A DNA stretch of 35,774 nucleotides, taken from an uncultured Lentisphaerota bacterium (lineage in GTDB: Bacteria; Verrucomicrobiota; Kiritimatiellia; CAIQIC01). The position numbers and the translations under genes were made by a program. Of this stretch, positions 25,191 through 31,439 are shown one piece after another (position 1 is the stretch's first letter; each line of letters opens with the position of its first letter). The notes beneath the pieces were generated by a model that was given only the letters and a program-made list of their open reading frames with translations, searched no databases and was not told the DNA's origin. The stretch covers positions 1-35,774 of the forward strand of contig CAIWHP010000138.1 in NCBI GenBank assembly GCA_903912445.1, written 5' to 3'.

Positions 25191-25223
25191 CATCATTATA
25201 ATTGCTGGCGCAGTATAATGATG
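25191..25223. promoter_or_regulatory. 10-bp perfect inverted repeat overlapping a possible -10 (operator candidate)
   Basis: CATCATTATA (25191-25200) and TATAATGATG (25214-25223) are perfect inverted repeats around a 13-bp GC-rich centre, in an AT-rich patch of an otherwise GC-rich region. On the minus strand TATAAT (25194-25199) lies about 105 bp upstream of the Gfo/Idh/MocA start. The layout suits binding of a dimeric regulator over a promoter. Alternatively it is the stem of a terminator for the eboE transcript, which ends at 25297. Confidence 0.45.
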
Positions 25224-25296
25224 TCGTCGGGTGAAAACCGTGGCGCGGTCGCCCCCCGGCCGGGTTTGGCATGAAGCCCGGTTCCCGCCCGCCTCG

Positions 25297-26487
25297 TCAG
25301 AGTTTCCGCCGTACCCACTCCAGCTCCCGGCAGATGCAGTCGACCACGCCGCCGGCGCGCAGCGCCTCCGGCAGGACCGAGAACGTATAGGTCTCGACCT
25401 CCAGATGCTCCGTCGCCGCGCACGCCTCGCGGAAAAACTCCGCGCTCAGGTCCGGCGCCGTCGAGCGCAGCGGCGGCGCGCCTTCCCAGAACAGCGGGAC
25501 GTGGAAATGGACGCGCACCGTTTCCATCCGCCCGCTGGCCGCGATGGCCGGCAGCGCATCGCTGAGCTCGGGCCACGCCAGCAACTCGCCGCTGAAAAAG
25601 CGCGCTTTGGTCTGGTGCAGGTAGACCGGTTCATCGAACGGCTGCAGCGCGCCGGCCTGCGCGGCATCGGTTTCCAGCGCCGCGCTGATTTGAATCTTGG
25701 AGACGCGTATGCCGGCCGCGCGATAACGGCGCAGCGCCGTCAGCGGCGACTCGAACTGGAGCGCCACATGGCAGGTGTCGAGGCAGACGCCGAGATGGCG
25801 TCGCACCAGCTCACGCTCCGCTGCGTCAGCACACGCCGCGGCGAGCGGACCCTCGAAAAAATGGATGACCTCGTCCGTCGTCTCCAGAAAACAGAACGGC
25901 TCCGGCTCCAACCCCACATGGATCTCGCGGCCGGTCTGCTCGCGTAGCGCGGCGAGATGCCGGGCGCAAGCCACGAGGTTTTGCGCCATCGCGCGCACAT
26001 CCGCATCCTTGTGGATCCACGGCTTGAACGAGCCGGGCAGCGTGCTGATGCTGCCGCTCATGCCCGCGGGACGCAGGTCGGCGAGGATCTCGGCGAGCAG
26101 GCAGGTGTAGTCGAGCCGTTCGCGCGTCCGCCAGTCGGGTGCGTAGACGTGTTCCTTCACCCGCGCGCCGTGGAACTGGCCGAACGGGAAGCCGTTGATG
26201 GTGAAAGCATACAGACCAAGCGCGTCCAGCTCGTCACACAGCTGCCGGCGCGCCGCCTTCGTGCGCAACTCCGCCGCGGCCGCCGCACTCAGCCGCAGCC
26301 CCAGCCCGAACGGGGCCGCCGGCGCAAGCCGTTGTTTCACGGCCACGGCGTGCTGGCGGATGGCCGCGAGATTTTCCGCGAGCGTCTCGCCGGGATGGAT
26401 ATTCAGGCAGTAGGTCAGCTGGCAACCGGGGTAGCGTTCCATCGGCGCCGGGAAATGGGAGAGCGGTTTCATGGTTGCCGGAAGCAT
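25297..26487 (-). CDS. eboE: Metabolite traffic protein EboE (TIM-barrel, xylose-isomerase-like)
   Basis: Member of the Ebo cluster, proposed from work on cyanobacterial scytonemin to help deliver metabolites to the periplasm; the chemical step is unknown. The 396 residues show strong family landmarks: LTYCLNIHPGETLAENLAAI, FGLGLRLSAAAAAEL, YAFTINGFPFGQFHG, RVKEHVYAPDWRTRERLDYT, SGSISTLPGSFKPW, GLEPEPFCFLETTDEVI, HLGVCLDTCHVALQFE, KIQISAALETD and VRVHFHVPLFWEG. Glu, Asp and His residues in these blocks suit a metal site as in xylose isomerase-like enzymes. ATG at 26472 (MKPLSHF) is an alternative start. It follows eboD after 3 bp and is the last gene of the cluster. Confidence 0.93.
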   Translation of the reverse strand: MLPATMKPLSHFPAPMERYPGCQLTYCLNIHPGETLAENLAAIRQHAVAVKQRLAPAAPFGLGLRLSAAAAAELRTKAARRQLCDELDALGLYAFTINGFPFGQFHGARVKEHVYAPDWRTRERLDYTCLLAEILADLRPAGMSGSISTLPGSFKPWIHKDADVRAMAQNLVACARHLAALREQTGREIHVGLEPEPFCFLETTDEVIHFFEGPLAAACADAAERELVRRHLGVCLDTCHVALQFESPLTALRRYRAAGIRVSKIQISAALETDAAQAGALQPFDEPVYLHQTKARFFSGELLAWPELSDALPAIAASGRMETVRVHFHVPLFWEGAPPLRSTAPDLSAEFFREACAATEHLEVETYTFSVLPEALRAGGVVDCICRELEWVRRKL

Positions 26488-26490
26488 GGC

Positions 26491-27678
26491 TCAAGCGGTG
26501 GCGGTGGCGGCTGAAAACTTCTCGTTCGCCTGTTTCAGTTCCGCCAGGCACTCGCCCATCAGCGTCACATCCACCTCGTGGATTTCGCAGCGCTTCCCGA
26601 CGCCGCACGGCAGGGTCAGGGCGAGCTCGCCGCCGAGGTGCTCGCGAAAATCCTCCAGGCCCTGGAACAGCGCCAGCGGCCGGCCGCGCGGGCGGCGGGC
26701 CAGTTCCGGATACCAGACGGGCAGGCCGCACTGCAGCAGCCCGTGCACCAGCGCGCGGAAATCCTTGGCGGCCAGGTGGCCCAGGCGCACCGCATAGGCG
26801 GCGTCGAGCGCGATGCCGGCGGCGACGGCCTGGCCGTGGCCGAGGCGATAGCGCGACAGCACCTCCAGCCGATGCGCCGACCAATGGCCGAAGTCCAGCG
26901 GACGCGCCTGCCCCTGCTCGAAAGGATCGCCGCTGGTGCCGATGTGGGCGAGGTGCAACCCGGCGCAGCGCGTAACCAGCTGCGCCATCGTCTGCGGCGC
27001 GCGCTGCCGCAGCGCGACCGCATTCCGGCAGAGCCAGCGGAAAAAATTGGCGTCCTTGATCAGCGCAACCTTGAAGGCCTCGGCGATGCCCCCGCGCCAA
27101 TCCCGGTCGGGCAGCGAGTCGAGCAGGTCGAAATCGTCCACGACCGCGAACGGCGGTGCGAAGGTACCGACAAGATTTTTCGCCGCGCCGAAGTTCACCG
27201 CCGTCTTGACGCCGACGCCGGAGTCGGCCTGAGCCAGCACGGTAGTCGGCAGCCGCACCACGCGCAGCCCGCGGTGCACCAGCGAAGCCGCAAAGCCGAC
27301 CAGGTCCAGCACCGCCCCGCCGCCGATGACGACGACGCTGGCCTGCCGGTCGAGGTGCTGCGCCAGCAGATCGCTGATGATGCGCAGGGCGTGCGCGAAC
27401 GAATTCTTGGCCGCCTCGCCGCCGGGGACGAGCCGCGGCGGCGCCGCGAGCGCCAGCCGGCGGCGGTAGTGGGCAAAATATTTTTCCACCTGGCCCGGCA
27501 GCTCCGGACAGGCCTGCGCCAAGCCGGCATCCACAAACACCATCGCGTGGCGGCGTCCCGGCTCCTGCAGGCGGTCCAGCGCCCAGCCCAACGCCGAATT
27601 CTTGGGGTTGAGCGCATCGCGGGTGAAGATCACCGGGAACTCAAAGCCTGCGGAAATTTTCTGATTCACGATTTTCAC
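26491..27678 (-). CDS. eboD: 3-dehydroquinate synthase-like protein EboD
   Basis: Belongs to the sugar-phosphate cyclase family (dehydroquinate synthase fold), in the Ebo-specific branch rather than aroB. The 395 residues carry the NAD-binding and metal motifs: VVVIGGGAVLDLVGFAASLV, HRGLRVVRLPTTVLAQADSG, VGVKTAVNFGAAKNLVGTFA, DWRGGIAEAFKVALIKD, the metal-site region LDFGHWSAHRLEVLS, and LGHGQAVAAGIALD. The Lys, Asn, Glu and His positions expected for a catalytic cyclase seem present. The upstream region is a 66-bp inverted-REP unit and the RAYT gene, so translation and transcription signals may have been changed by that insertion. Only a weak Shine-Dalgarno precedes ATG 27678. Confidence 0.92.
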   Translation of the reverse strand: MKIVNQKISAGFEFPVIFTRDALNPKNSALGWALDRLQEPGRRHAMVFVDAGLAQACPELPGQVEKYFAHYRRRLALAAPPRLVPGGEAAKNSFAHALRIISDLLAQHLDRQASVVVIGGGAVLDLVGFAASLVHRGLRVVRLPTTVLAQADSGVGVKTAVNFGAAKNLVGTFAPPFAVVDDFDLLDSLPDRDWRGGIAEAFKVALIKDANFFRWLCRNAVALRQRAPQTMAQLVTRCAGLHLAHIGTSGDPFEQGQARPLDFGHWSAHRLEVLSRYRLGHGQAVAAGIALDAAYAVRLGHLAAKDFRALVHGLLQCGLPVWYPELARRPRGRPLALFQGLEDFREHLGGELALTLPCGVGKRCEIHEVDVTLMGECLAELKQANEKFSAATATA

Positions 27679-27685
27679 TTTGCTC

Positions 27686-27751
27686 TTCGGCGGCCACAGG
27701 CCGCCGCTACAGAAGACCTCTCCGTTGTAGCGGCGACCTGTGGTCGCCGTC
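27686..27751. repeat. 66-bp inverted pair of REP elements (BIME), 3' side of RAYT
   Basis: Contains a REP hairpin GGCGGCC-ACA-GGCCGCC followed by GCTACA. A linker and the inverted second REP follow: TGTAGCGGCGACC-TGT-GGTCGCCG. The two halves are reverse complements of each other with a few changes. A nearly identical 66-bp copy lies at 28256-28321 in the same orientation. Confidence 0.88.
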
Positions 27752-27759
27752 TTGACAAG

Positions 27760-28242
27760 CTATCGCATTTCCAAACGGCATATCTCGCCTTGATAGGGCC
27801 ACTCTTCAGCGCGCATTACCAAACCGGCGCGCACCGGGTTTTGTTCCACGTAACGCCACTTCTCACCATAAGACTCGGACGAGCGCAGTACATGATCGAA
27901 GAAGCCTTTCTGCCAATGCGACGCTGCGAGGCCTTGCGCGCGCCACACTTTGGAACACGCGTTCTTCACCAGCATGACCCACTGCGAAAGCGCGACCAGC
28001 GCGCCCTCGGGCCCCGCCTGAAACTTCACAAACAGGTGCATGTGGTCAGGCATCAGCACATAGCGGCCCACAAAACAACCGCGCGCCACGCCAGCGCTGC
28101 CGAACTTCTTGAGCGCTTCGTGCAGCGTGGGCTGATCCGACCTGCAGCGTTGGTCGTGCGTTCTCATCGTGACGAAGAAAAGCGGGTGTTCGATATACAA
28201 CATCCGCAGCCTATGCAACCGTTCTTTTCCGATTTCGGACAT
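27760..28242 (-). CDS. REP-associated tyrosine transposase (RAYT, Y1/HUH family)
   Basis: Single-strand endonuclease of the IS200-like Y1 superfamily that acts on REP hairpins. The 160 residues contain YVLMPDHMHLFVKF with the HUH-type pair His67 and His69 (HMH). A C-terminal block, SHWQKGFFDHVLRSSESYGE then KWRYVEQNPVRAGLV, has Tyr125 and Tyr131 as candidates for the nucleophile. Length is typical of RAYTs and no frameshift is seen, so it may be active. It is bounded on both sides by near-identical 66-bp inverted REP pairs, the expected REPtron layout, and it interrupts the ebo cluster on the same strand. Confidence 0.93.
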   Translation of the reverse strand: MSEIGKERLHRLRMLYIEHPLFFVTMRTHDQRCRSDQPTLHEALKKFGSAGVARGCFVGRYVLMPDHMHLFVKFQAGPEGALVALSQWVMLVKNACSKVWRAQGLAASHWQKGFFDHVLRSSESYGEKWRYVEQNPVRAGLVMRAEEWPYQGEICRLEMR

Positions 28243-28255
28243 GGCTCACTCATTT

Positions 28256-28321
28256 TTCGGCGGCCACAGGCCGCCGCTACAGAAGAAGCTTCCGCTGTAG
28301 CGGCGACCTGCGATCGCCGTC
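28256..28321. repeat. 66-bp inverted pair of REP elements (BIME), 5' side of RAYT
   Basis: Direct repeat of 27686-27751. The first 30 or so bases are identical and the linker differs at a few positions. The second hairpin reads CGGCGACC-TGC-GATCGCCG, with a small stem change. It lies 13 bp before the RAYT start codon and 8 bp after the eboF stop region. Confidence 0.88.
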
Positions 28322-28329
28322 GTTTCTCG

Positions 28330-29586
28330 TCACAACGCGCTCAAGTCCCTCGTCACTCGTTGCGTCCAGTCGAGCAGCGTCGCGGGGTGTATCGCGGGGA
28401 GCGAGGACGCCCACGCGACCTCGTGGCCGGCGCCGGCGAGGCCGTGCGTGCCGCGGACCCGCACTGCATCCTGGCTGACCGAGCCCGGGGGCCAGCCCCA
28501 GAACAGCTCGCACGGGTCATAGCCGGGCTTGTTGTGGATGTCCACGTGGCCGGCATAGTCGGGGGCCTCGCTTTTCGCCTCCCACCACGGATAGGCAAAC
28601 CAGCGGCCCGGCTGCGCGGCGATCAGGAAATCGTCGCCGCGTTCCTGGATCTCGCCAACGCCATCGAGCTGTTCCAAGACACGCCGCGCCGGAGAGCGGC
28701 GCGCGGCGTCGGGCACGAAGACGTGCGCGATCTGATGGTCGGCCATGGCGAAGGCGCCGCTGGTAAAAAAGTCGGGATAGGCGCGCCCGGCGACGATGCG
28801 CACGTGGAACAGCCCCGCGGCGCGCAGCGCGCGATTGGGAAAAACCGGCGCGCCGGTGACCGCCTCGATGGCGTAATCACCAAAGATCACAAGGTCGTAG
28901 CCGGTGGCCGCGGCGGTTTTCCAAAGCTTGGAAAGCCAGGCATAGGTTTTTTCCAAGGCTTGGAAAACCTTGGGATGGCCAGGACCATACCGTTGCAAAT
29001 CGTAGTCGAGATGGGGCAGATAGGTCAGCAGCAGATCCGGGGCGAGGTCCGGCGCGGCCATCACGGCGCACGTCGCATCCACAATCCAGCCGGTCGCGCG
29101 GTGCGAAGCGAGCGGTCCCCAGTAGTGCATCAGGTTGAACGGGCGGCCGAGCTCGGCGGAAAGGCGTGCGTAGAGGTCGTGCGGCTGCGAGTAGCAATCC
29201 TGGAGCATGCCGCCATGATGCTTGTGGACCGGCTTGGGCGTAAGGATCAGGTCGGCCTGCTCACCGAGGCTCTGCTGCCAGAACAGCAAGCCGACTTTCT
29301 TGCCGCGCGCCCGCAGTCCGTCCCAGATGCGCCGGCCGTGGACGAGGTGCGCGGATTGTTCCCAGAAAGAAATTTTGCGGAGTTCCCGTTGGAAGACTCC
29401 GTTGGATTCCAGGCCGCACAAGGCGGGCGTCTGCGCGGTACGGAAGGCCGCCTGCACCGGGCACGTCACCGCCGGGAAGACGGTTTCCAGACCCTGGAAA
29501 GCGAGCGGCGCGGGCGGCGGCATGTGCCGGACAAGGTCCCAGCCAAGGGCGGCGACATCCACGATTAGGACTTTCTTTTCCATCAC
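28330..29586 (-). CDS. eboF: Nucleotide pyrophosphatase/phosphodiesterase-like protein EboF
   Basis: Member of the alkaline-phosphatase superfamily found in Ebo clusters. The 418 residues begin MMEKKVLIVDVAALGWDLVR with the first metal Asp. The nucleophile region VFPAVTCPVQAAFRT has a candidate Thr. Later blocks are VGLLFWQQSLGEQADLILTP, LLLTYLPHLDYDLQRYGPGH (second Asp cluster), YDLVIFGDYAIEAV, FAMADHQIAHVFVP and the C-terminal CELFWGWPPGSVSQD, VRGTHG. This matches NPP-like phosphodiesterases that use two metals. Three TTTCCAAGG-type palindromes lie inside the gene (29484-29500, 28945-28969, 28917-28934) and are read as FQGLE, FQALEK and LSKLWK. It starts 10 bp after eboC. RAYT separates it from eboD. 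Confidence 0.9.
   Translation of the reverse strand: MMEKKVLIVDVAALGWDLVRHMPPPAPLAFQGLETVFPAVTCPVQAAFRTAQTPALCGLESNGVFQRELRKISFWEQSAHLVHGRRIWDGLRARGKKVGLLFWQQSLGEQADLILTPKPVHKHHGGMLQDCYSQPHDLYARLSAELGRPFNLMHYWGPLASHRATGWIVDATCAVMAAPDLAPDLLLTYLPHLDYDLQRYGPGHPKVFQALEKTYAWLSKLWKTAAATGYDLVIFGDYAIEAVTGAPVFPNRALRAAGLFHVRIVAGRAYPDFFTSGAFAMADHQIAHVFVPDAARRSPARRVLEQLDGVGEIQERGDDFLIAAQPGRWFAYPWWEAKSEAPDYAGHVDIHNKPGYDPCELFWGWPPGSVSQDAVRVRGTHGLAGAGHEVAWASSLPAIHPATLLDWTQRVTRDLSAL
28917..28969. repeat. Two TTTCCAAGG-type palindromes inside eboF
   Basis: TTTTCCAAAGCTTGGAAA (28917-28934) and a longer one around TTTTTTCCAAGGCTTGGAAA (within 28945-28969) are near-perfect palindromes about 30 bp apart. They are translated in frame as KVFQALEK and LSKLWKT, residues about 206-224 of EboF. 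A third, TTTCCAGACCCTGGAAA, is at 29484-29500. Confidence 0.85.
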
Positions 29587-29596
29587 GCGACCATTT

Positions 29597-30373
29597 TTAA
29601 CTCATATAAAAGCGTTTGGACAGCCAGCCCGCGACCGGCCAGAGCGCCAGCAATACCGCGGCAGCGCCCCACCCCAACCAACCGGCGCCAAGAAAAATGC
29701 TGGCGCAGAGACAGAAGACCGCCTGCAACGGCAACAGGCCGCGCAGCAGCGCGCCGATCAGCCCCGCGCGGCCGGTTTCGACCTCGCGCTGCGCCAGGGC
29801 GGAGACGATCCCGATGTAGAGCATCAGCACCACCGCGGCGACACCCACCCCGATCATGTTCGCCAGCGGTGCGCCGTGCTGGCCGGCGGGCAGCACCGGA
29901 AGGAAAGCGGCGGCGCCGAGCAAAAGGTTCAGTCCACGGCAAAGTCCGAGCATCAGGGGGCCGAACAAAGCCGAGTCTTTCATCATCGTGTTGTAGAGGA
30001 CGATGACGAGAAAGAGGACGACGGCGCAATCGAGCGCGTTGACGTTGGCCAGCCAGGCGAGGAACGGCCCGACACAGCCCAACGTCAGCGCCACGACAAT
30101 GGCCGTGACGGGACTGATCCGTCTCGAGGGCAGCGGCCGCTGCGGTCGCTCGCGGGCGTCCACCTTGAAGTCCACGATGTCGTTGGACATCAGGCCGAAC
30201 GCATACAGCACGAGGCTGGCGGCCACGGCGAGCAACAGGGCCGGCTGCACGTGACCGCCGGAGGTCAGCAGCCAGCCGGCGAGCACATCGCCCGGCACCG
30301 TCAGCAGGTTCGGCACGCGCAGCAACTGCAGCCACGCGCGCCATCGTCCGCCCGGTCTGGTCGAAACTTCCAT
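29597..30373 (-). CDS. eboC: UbiA-like prenyltransferase EboC
   Basis: Integral-membrane prenyltransferase of the UbiA superfamily, first gene of this Ebo cluster. Start chosen at ATG 30371-30373 (MEVSTRPGGRWRAWLQLLRV), just before the conserved LLRVPNLLTVPGDVLAGWLL. The in-frame upstream part is translated palindrome and is rejected. The 258 residues contain several hydrophobic helices and the prenyl-diphosphate/Mg motif NDIVDFKVDARERPQRPLPS at about 62-81. The second Asp-rich loop is weak (MMKDSALFGPLMLGLCRGLN). A good promoter lies directly upstream (30381-30409), which would give a leaderless or nearly leaderless message. Confidence 0.92.
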   Translation of the reverse strand: MEVSTRPGGRWRAWLQLLRVPNLLTVPGDVLAGWLLTSGGHVQPALLLAVAASLVLYAFGLMSNDIVDFKVDARERPQRPLPSRRISPVTAIVVALTLGCVGPFLAWLANVNALDCAVVLFLVIVLYNTMMKDSALFGPLMLGLCRGLNLLLGAAAFLPVLPAGQHGAPLANMIGVGVAAVVLMLYIGIVSALAQREVETGRAGLIGALLRGLLPLQAVFCLCASIFLGAGWLGWGAAAVLLALWPVAGWLSKRFYMS

Positions 30374-30380
30374 GGGCGCG

Positions 30381-30409
30381 ACTATAGTCTGGGCTGCGCC
30401 GCCGGGCAA
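30381..30409 (-). promoter_or_regulatory. Promoter of the ebo cluster, possibly leaderless
   Basis: On the minus strand TTGCCC (30404-30409) and TATAGT (30381-30386) are exactly 17 bp apart. The -10 hexamer ends only 7 bases before the eboC ATG, so transcription would start at or next to the start codon. TATAGT also sits in a 10-bp palindrome, GACTATAGTC (30380-30389). Confidence 0.5.
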
Positions 30410-30428
30410 CTTGGAAGCCATTGCCAGC

Positions 30429-30482
30429 TTTTTTCCAAGGCTTGGAAACACGGACCGCCATTCCCTTAAAACCTTGGAAAAG
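30429..30482. repeat. Two TTTCCAAGG-type palindromes between the ebo and nfn promoters
   Basis: A near-perfect copy (TTTTTTCCAAGGCTTGGAAA, from 30429) and a decayed one (30461-30482, ending CCTTGGAAAAGC) lie between the two divergent promoters. Position relative to eboC resembles the copies upstream of tolB and the MTHFR fusion. Confidence 0.8.
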
Positions 30483-30490
30483 CTTCCCGC

Positions 30491-30519
30491 TTGACGCATG
30501 GGCAGCAAGCCGCTATAGC
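30491..30519 (+). promoter_or_regulatory. Promoter of nfnAB
   Basis: TTGACG (30491-30496) and TATAGC (30514-30519) are 17 bp apart, about 57 bp upstream of the nfnA ATG. Five of six -35 and four of six -10 bases match the consensus. Confidence 0.55.
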
Positions 30520-30575
30520 AACCGCGCCGACAGGTAGAACACGAGCCTCAAACATTTGAGATAAGGCTTTATTGC

Positions 30576-31439
30576 ATGAACACAATTTTGAAAAAAACGC
30601 AGCTCTCCGACGATGTTTTCCTGATGCGCGTGGCCGCCCCGCTGATCGCCGAGGAGCGCAAACCCGGCCAGTTCGTCATCGTCCAGATCGACAGCAATTT
30701 CGGGGAGCGTATCCCGCTGACCATCGCCGACGCCGACCCGCAGGAAGGCTCCATCACCCTGATCTTCCAGGCCGTGGGCAAGACGACGCTGCGGCTCGCG
30801 GCGCTCAAGGAAGGCGACCGGATCGAGAACCTTCTCGGCCCGCTCGGCCGGCCGACGCATATCGAGAAGCTCGGCACGGTGGTCTGTGTCGGCGGCGGCA
30901 TCGGCGTCGCGCCGCTGCACCCGATCGCGCAAGGCTTCAAGCAGGCCGGGAACAAGGTCATCATCATCATGGGCGCGCGCAACCAGAAGCTGCTGATCCT
31001 CGAGCAGGAAATGCGCGCCATCGCCGACGAACTCATCATCTGCACCGATGACGGCTCCTACGGCCGCAAGGGCCTGGTCACCGAGCCGCTCAAGGAGCTC
31101 TGCCAGCAGGAACCCAAGCCGGATTTCGTCGTCGCCATCGGCCCGCCGATCATGATGAAGTTCTGCGCCGAGACCACGCGCCCGTTCGCGGTGCCGACGT
31201 TCGTCTCGCTCAACACGATCATGGTGGACGGCACGGGGATGTGCGGCGGCTGCCGGGTCACGGTCGGCGCCGAGACCAAGTTCGTCTGCGTGGATGGCCC
31301 GGAGTTCGACGGCCACAAGGTGGACTTCGACAACATGATGAAGCGCCTGCGCTCCTATAAGACCCTGGAAGACCAAGCCCGCCACGCCTGCAAGCTCGAA
31401 CAGGAAATTGCCCAGAAACAGAGCGAGACCCAGCCATGA
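30576..31439 (+). CDS. nfnA: NfnA: ferredoxin-NADP reductase-like subunit (FAD, 2Fe-2S)
   Basis: Small subunit of the cytosolic NADH-dependent ferredoxin:NADP oxidoreductase, also annotated as sulfide dehydrogenase beta or dihydroorotate dehydrogenase-like electron transfer subunit. The 287 residues show an FAD domain (KPGQFVIVQID, RIPLTIADAD), an NAD-binding domain with TVVCVGGGIGVAPLHPIAQG and IIIMGARNQKLLI, ICTDDGSYGRKG, and a C-terminal 2Fe-2S site DGTGMCGGCRVTVGAETKFV, followed by CVDGPEFDGH. AAGG lies upstream of the ATG. It overlaps nfnB by 4 bp (ATGA), as expected for two subunits of one enzyme. Confidence 0.93.
   Translation: MNTILKKTQLSDDVFLMRVAAPLIAEERKPGQFVIVQIDSNFGERIPLTIADADPQEGSITLIFQAVGKTTLRLAALKEGDRIENLLGPLGRPTHIEKLGTVVCVGGGIGVAPLHPIAQGFKQAGNKVIIIMGARNQKLLILEQEMRAIADELIICTDDGSYGRKGLVTEPLKELCQQEPKPDFVVAIGPPIMMKFCAETTRPFAVPTFVSLNTIMVDGTGMCGGCRVTVGAETKFVCVDGPEFDGHKVDFDNMMKRLRSYKTLEDQARHACKLEQEIAQKQSETQP

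Noticed and set aside
23754-25274. 506-codon plus-strand open frame opposite the Gfo/Idh/MocA gene
   Set aside because: Shadow of a strong minus-strand gene; no motifs.
26578-29568. 996-codon plus-strand open frame across eboD, RAYT and eboF
   Set aside because: Shadow frame: it runs through three well-supported minus-strand genes and both REP units and has no recognisable domain.
30374-30508. 45-residue N-terminal extension of EboC
   Set aside because: It translates palindromic repeats and promoter sequence. The UbiA domain starts right after MEVSTRPGG.
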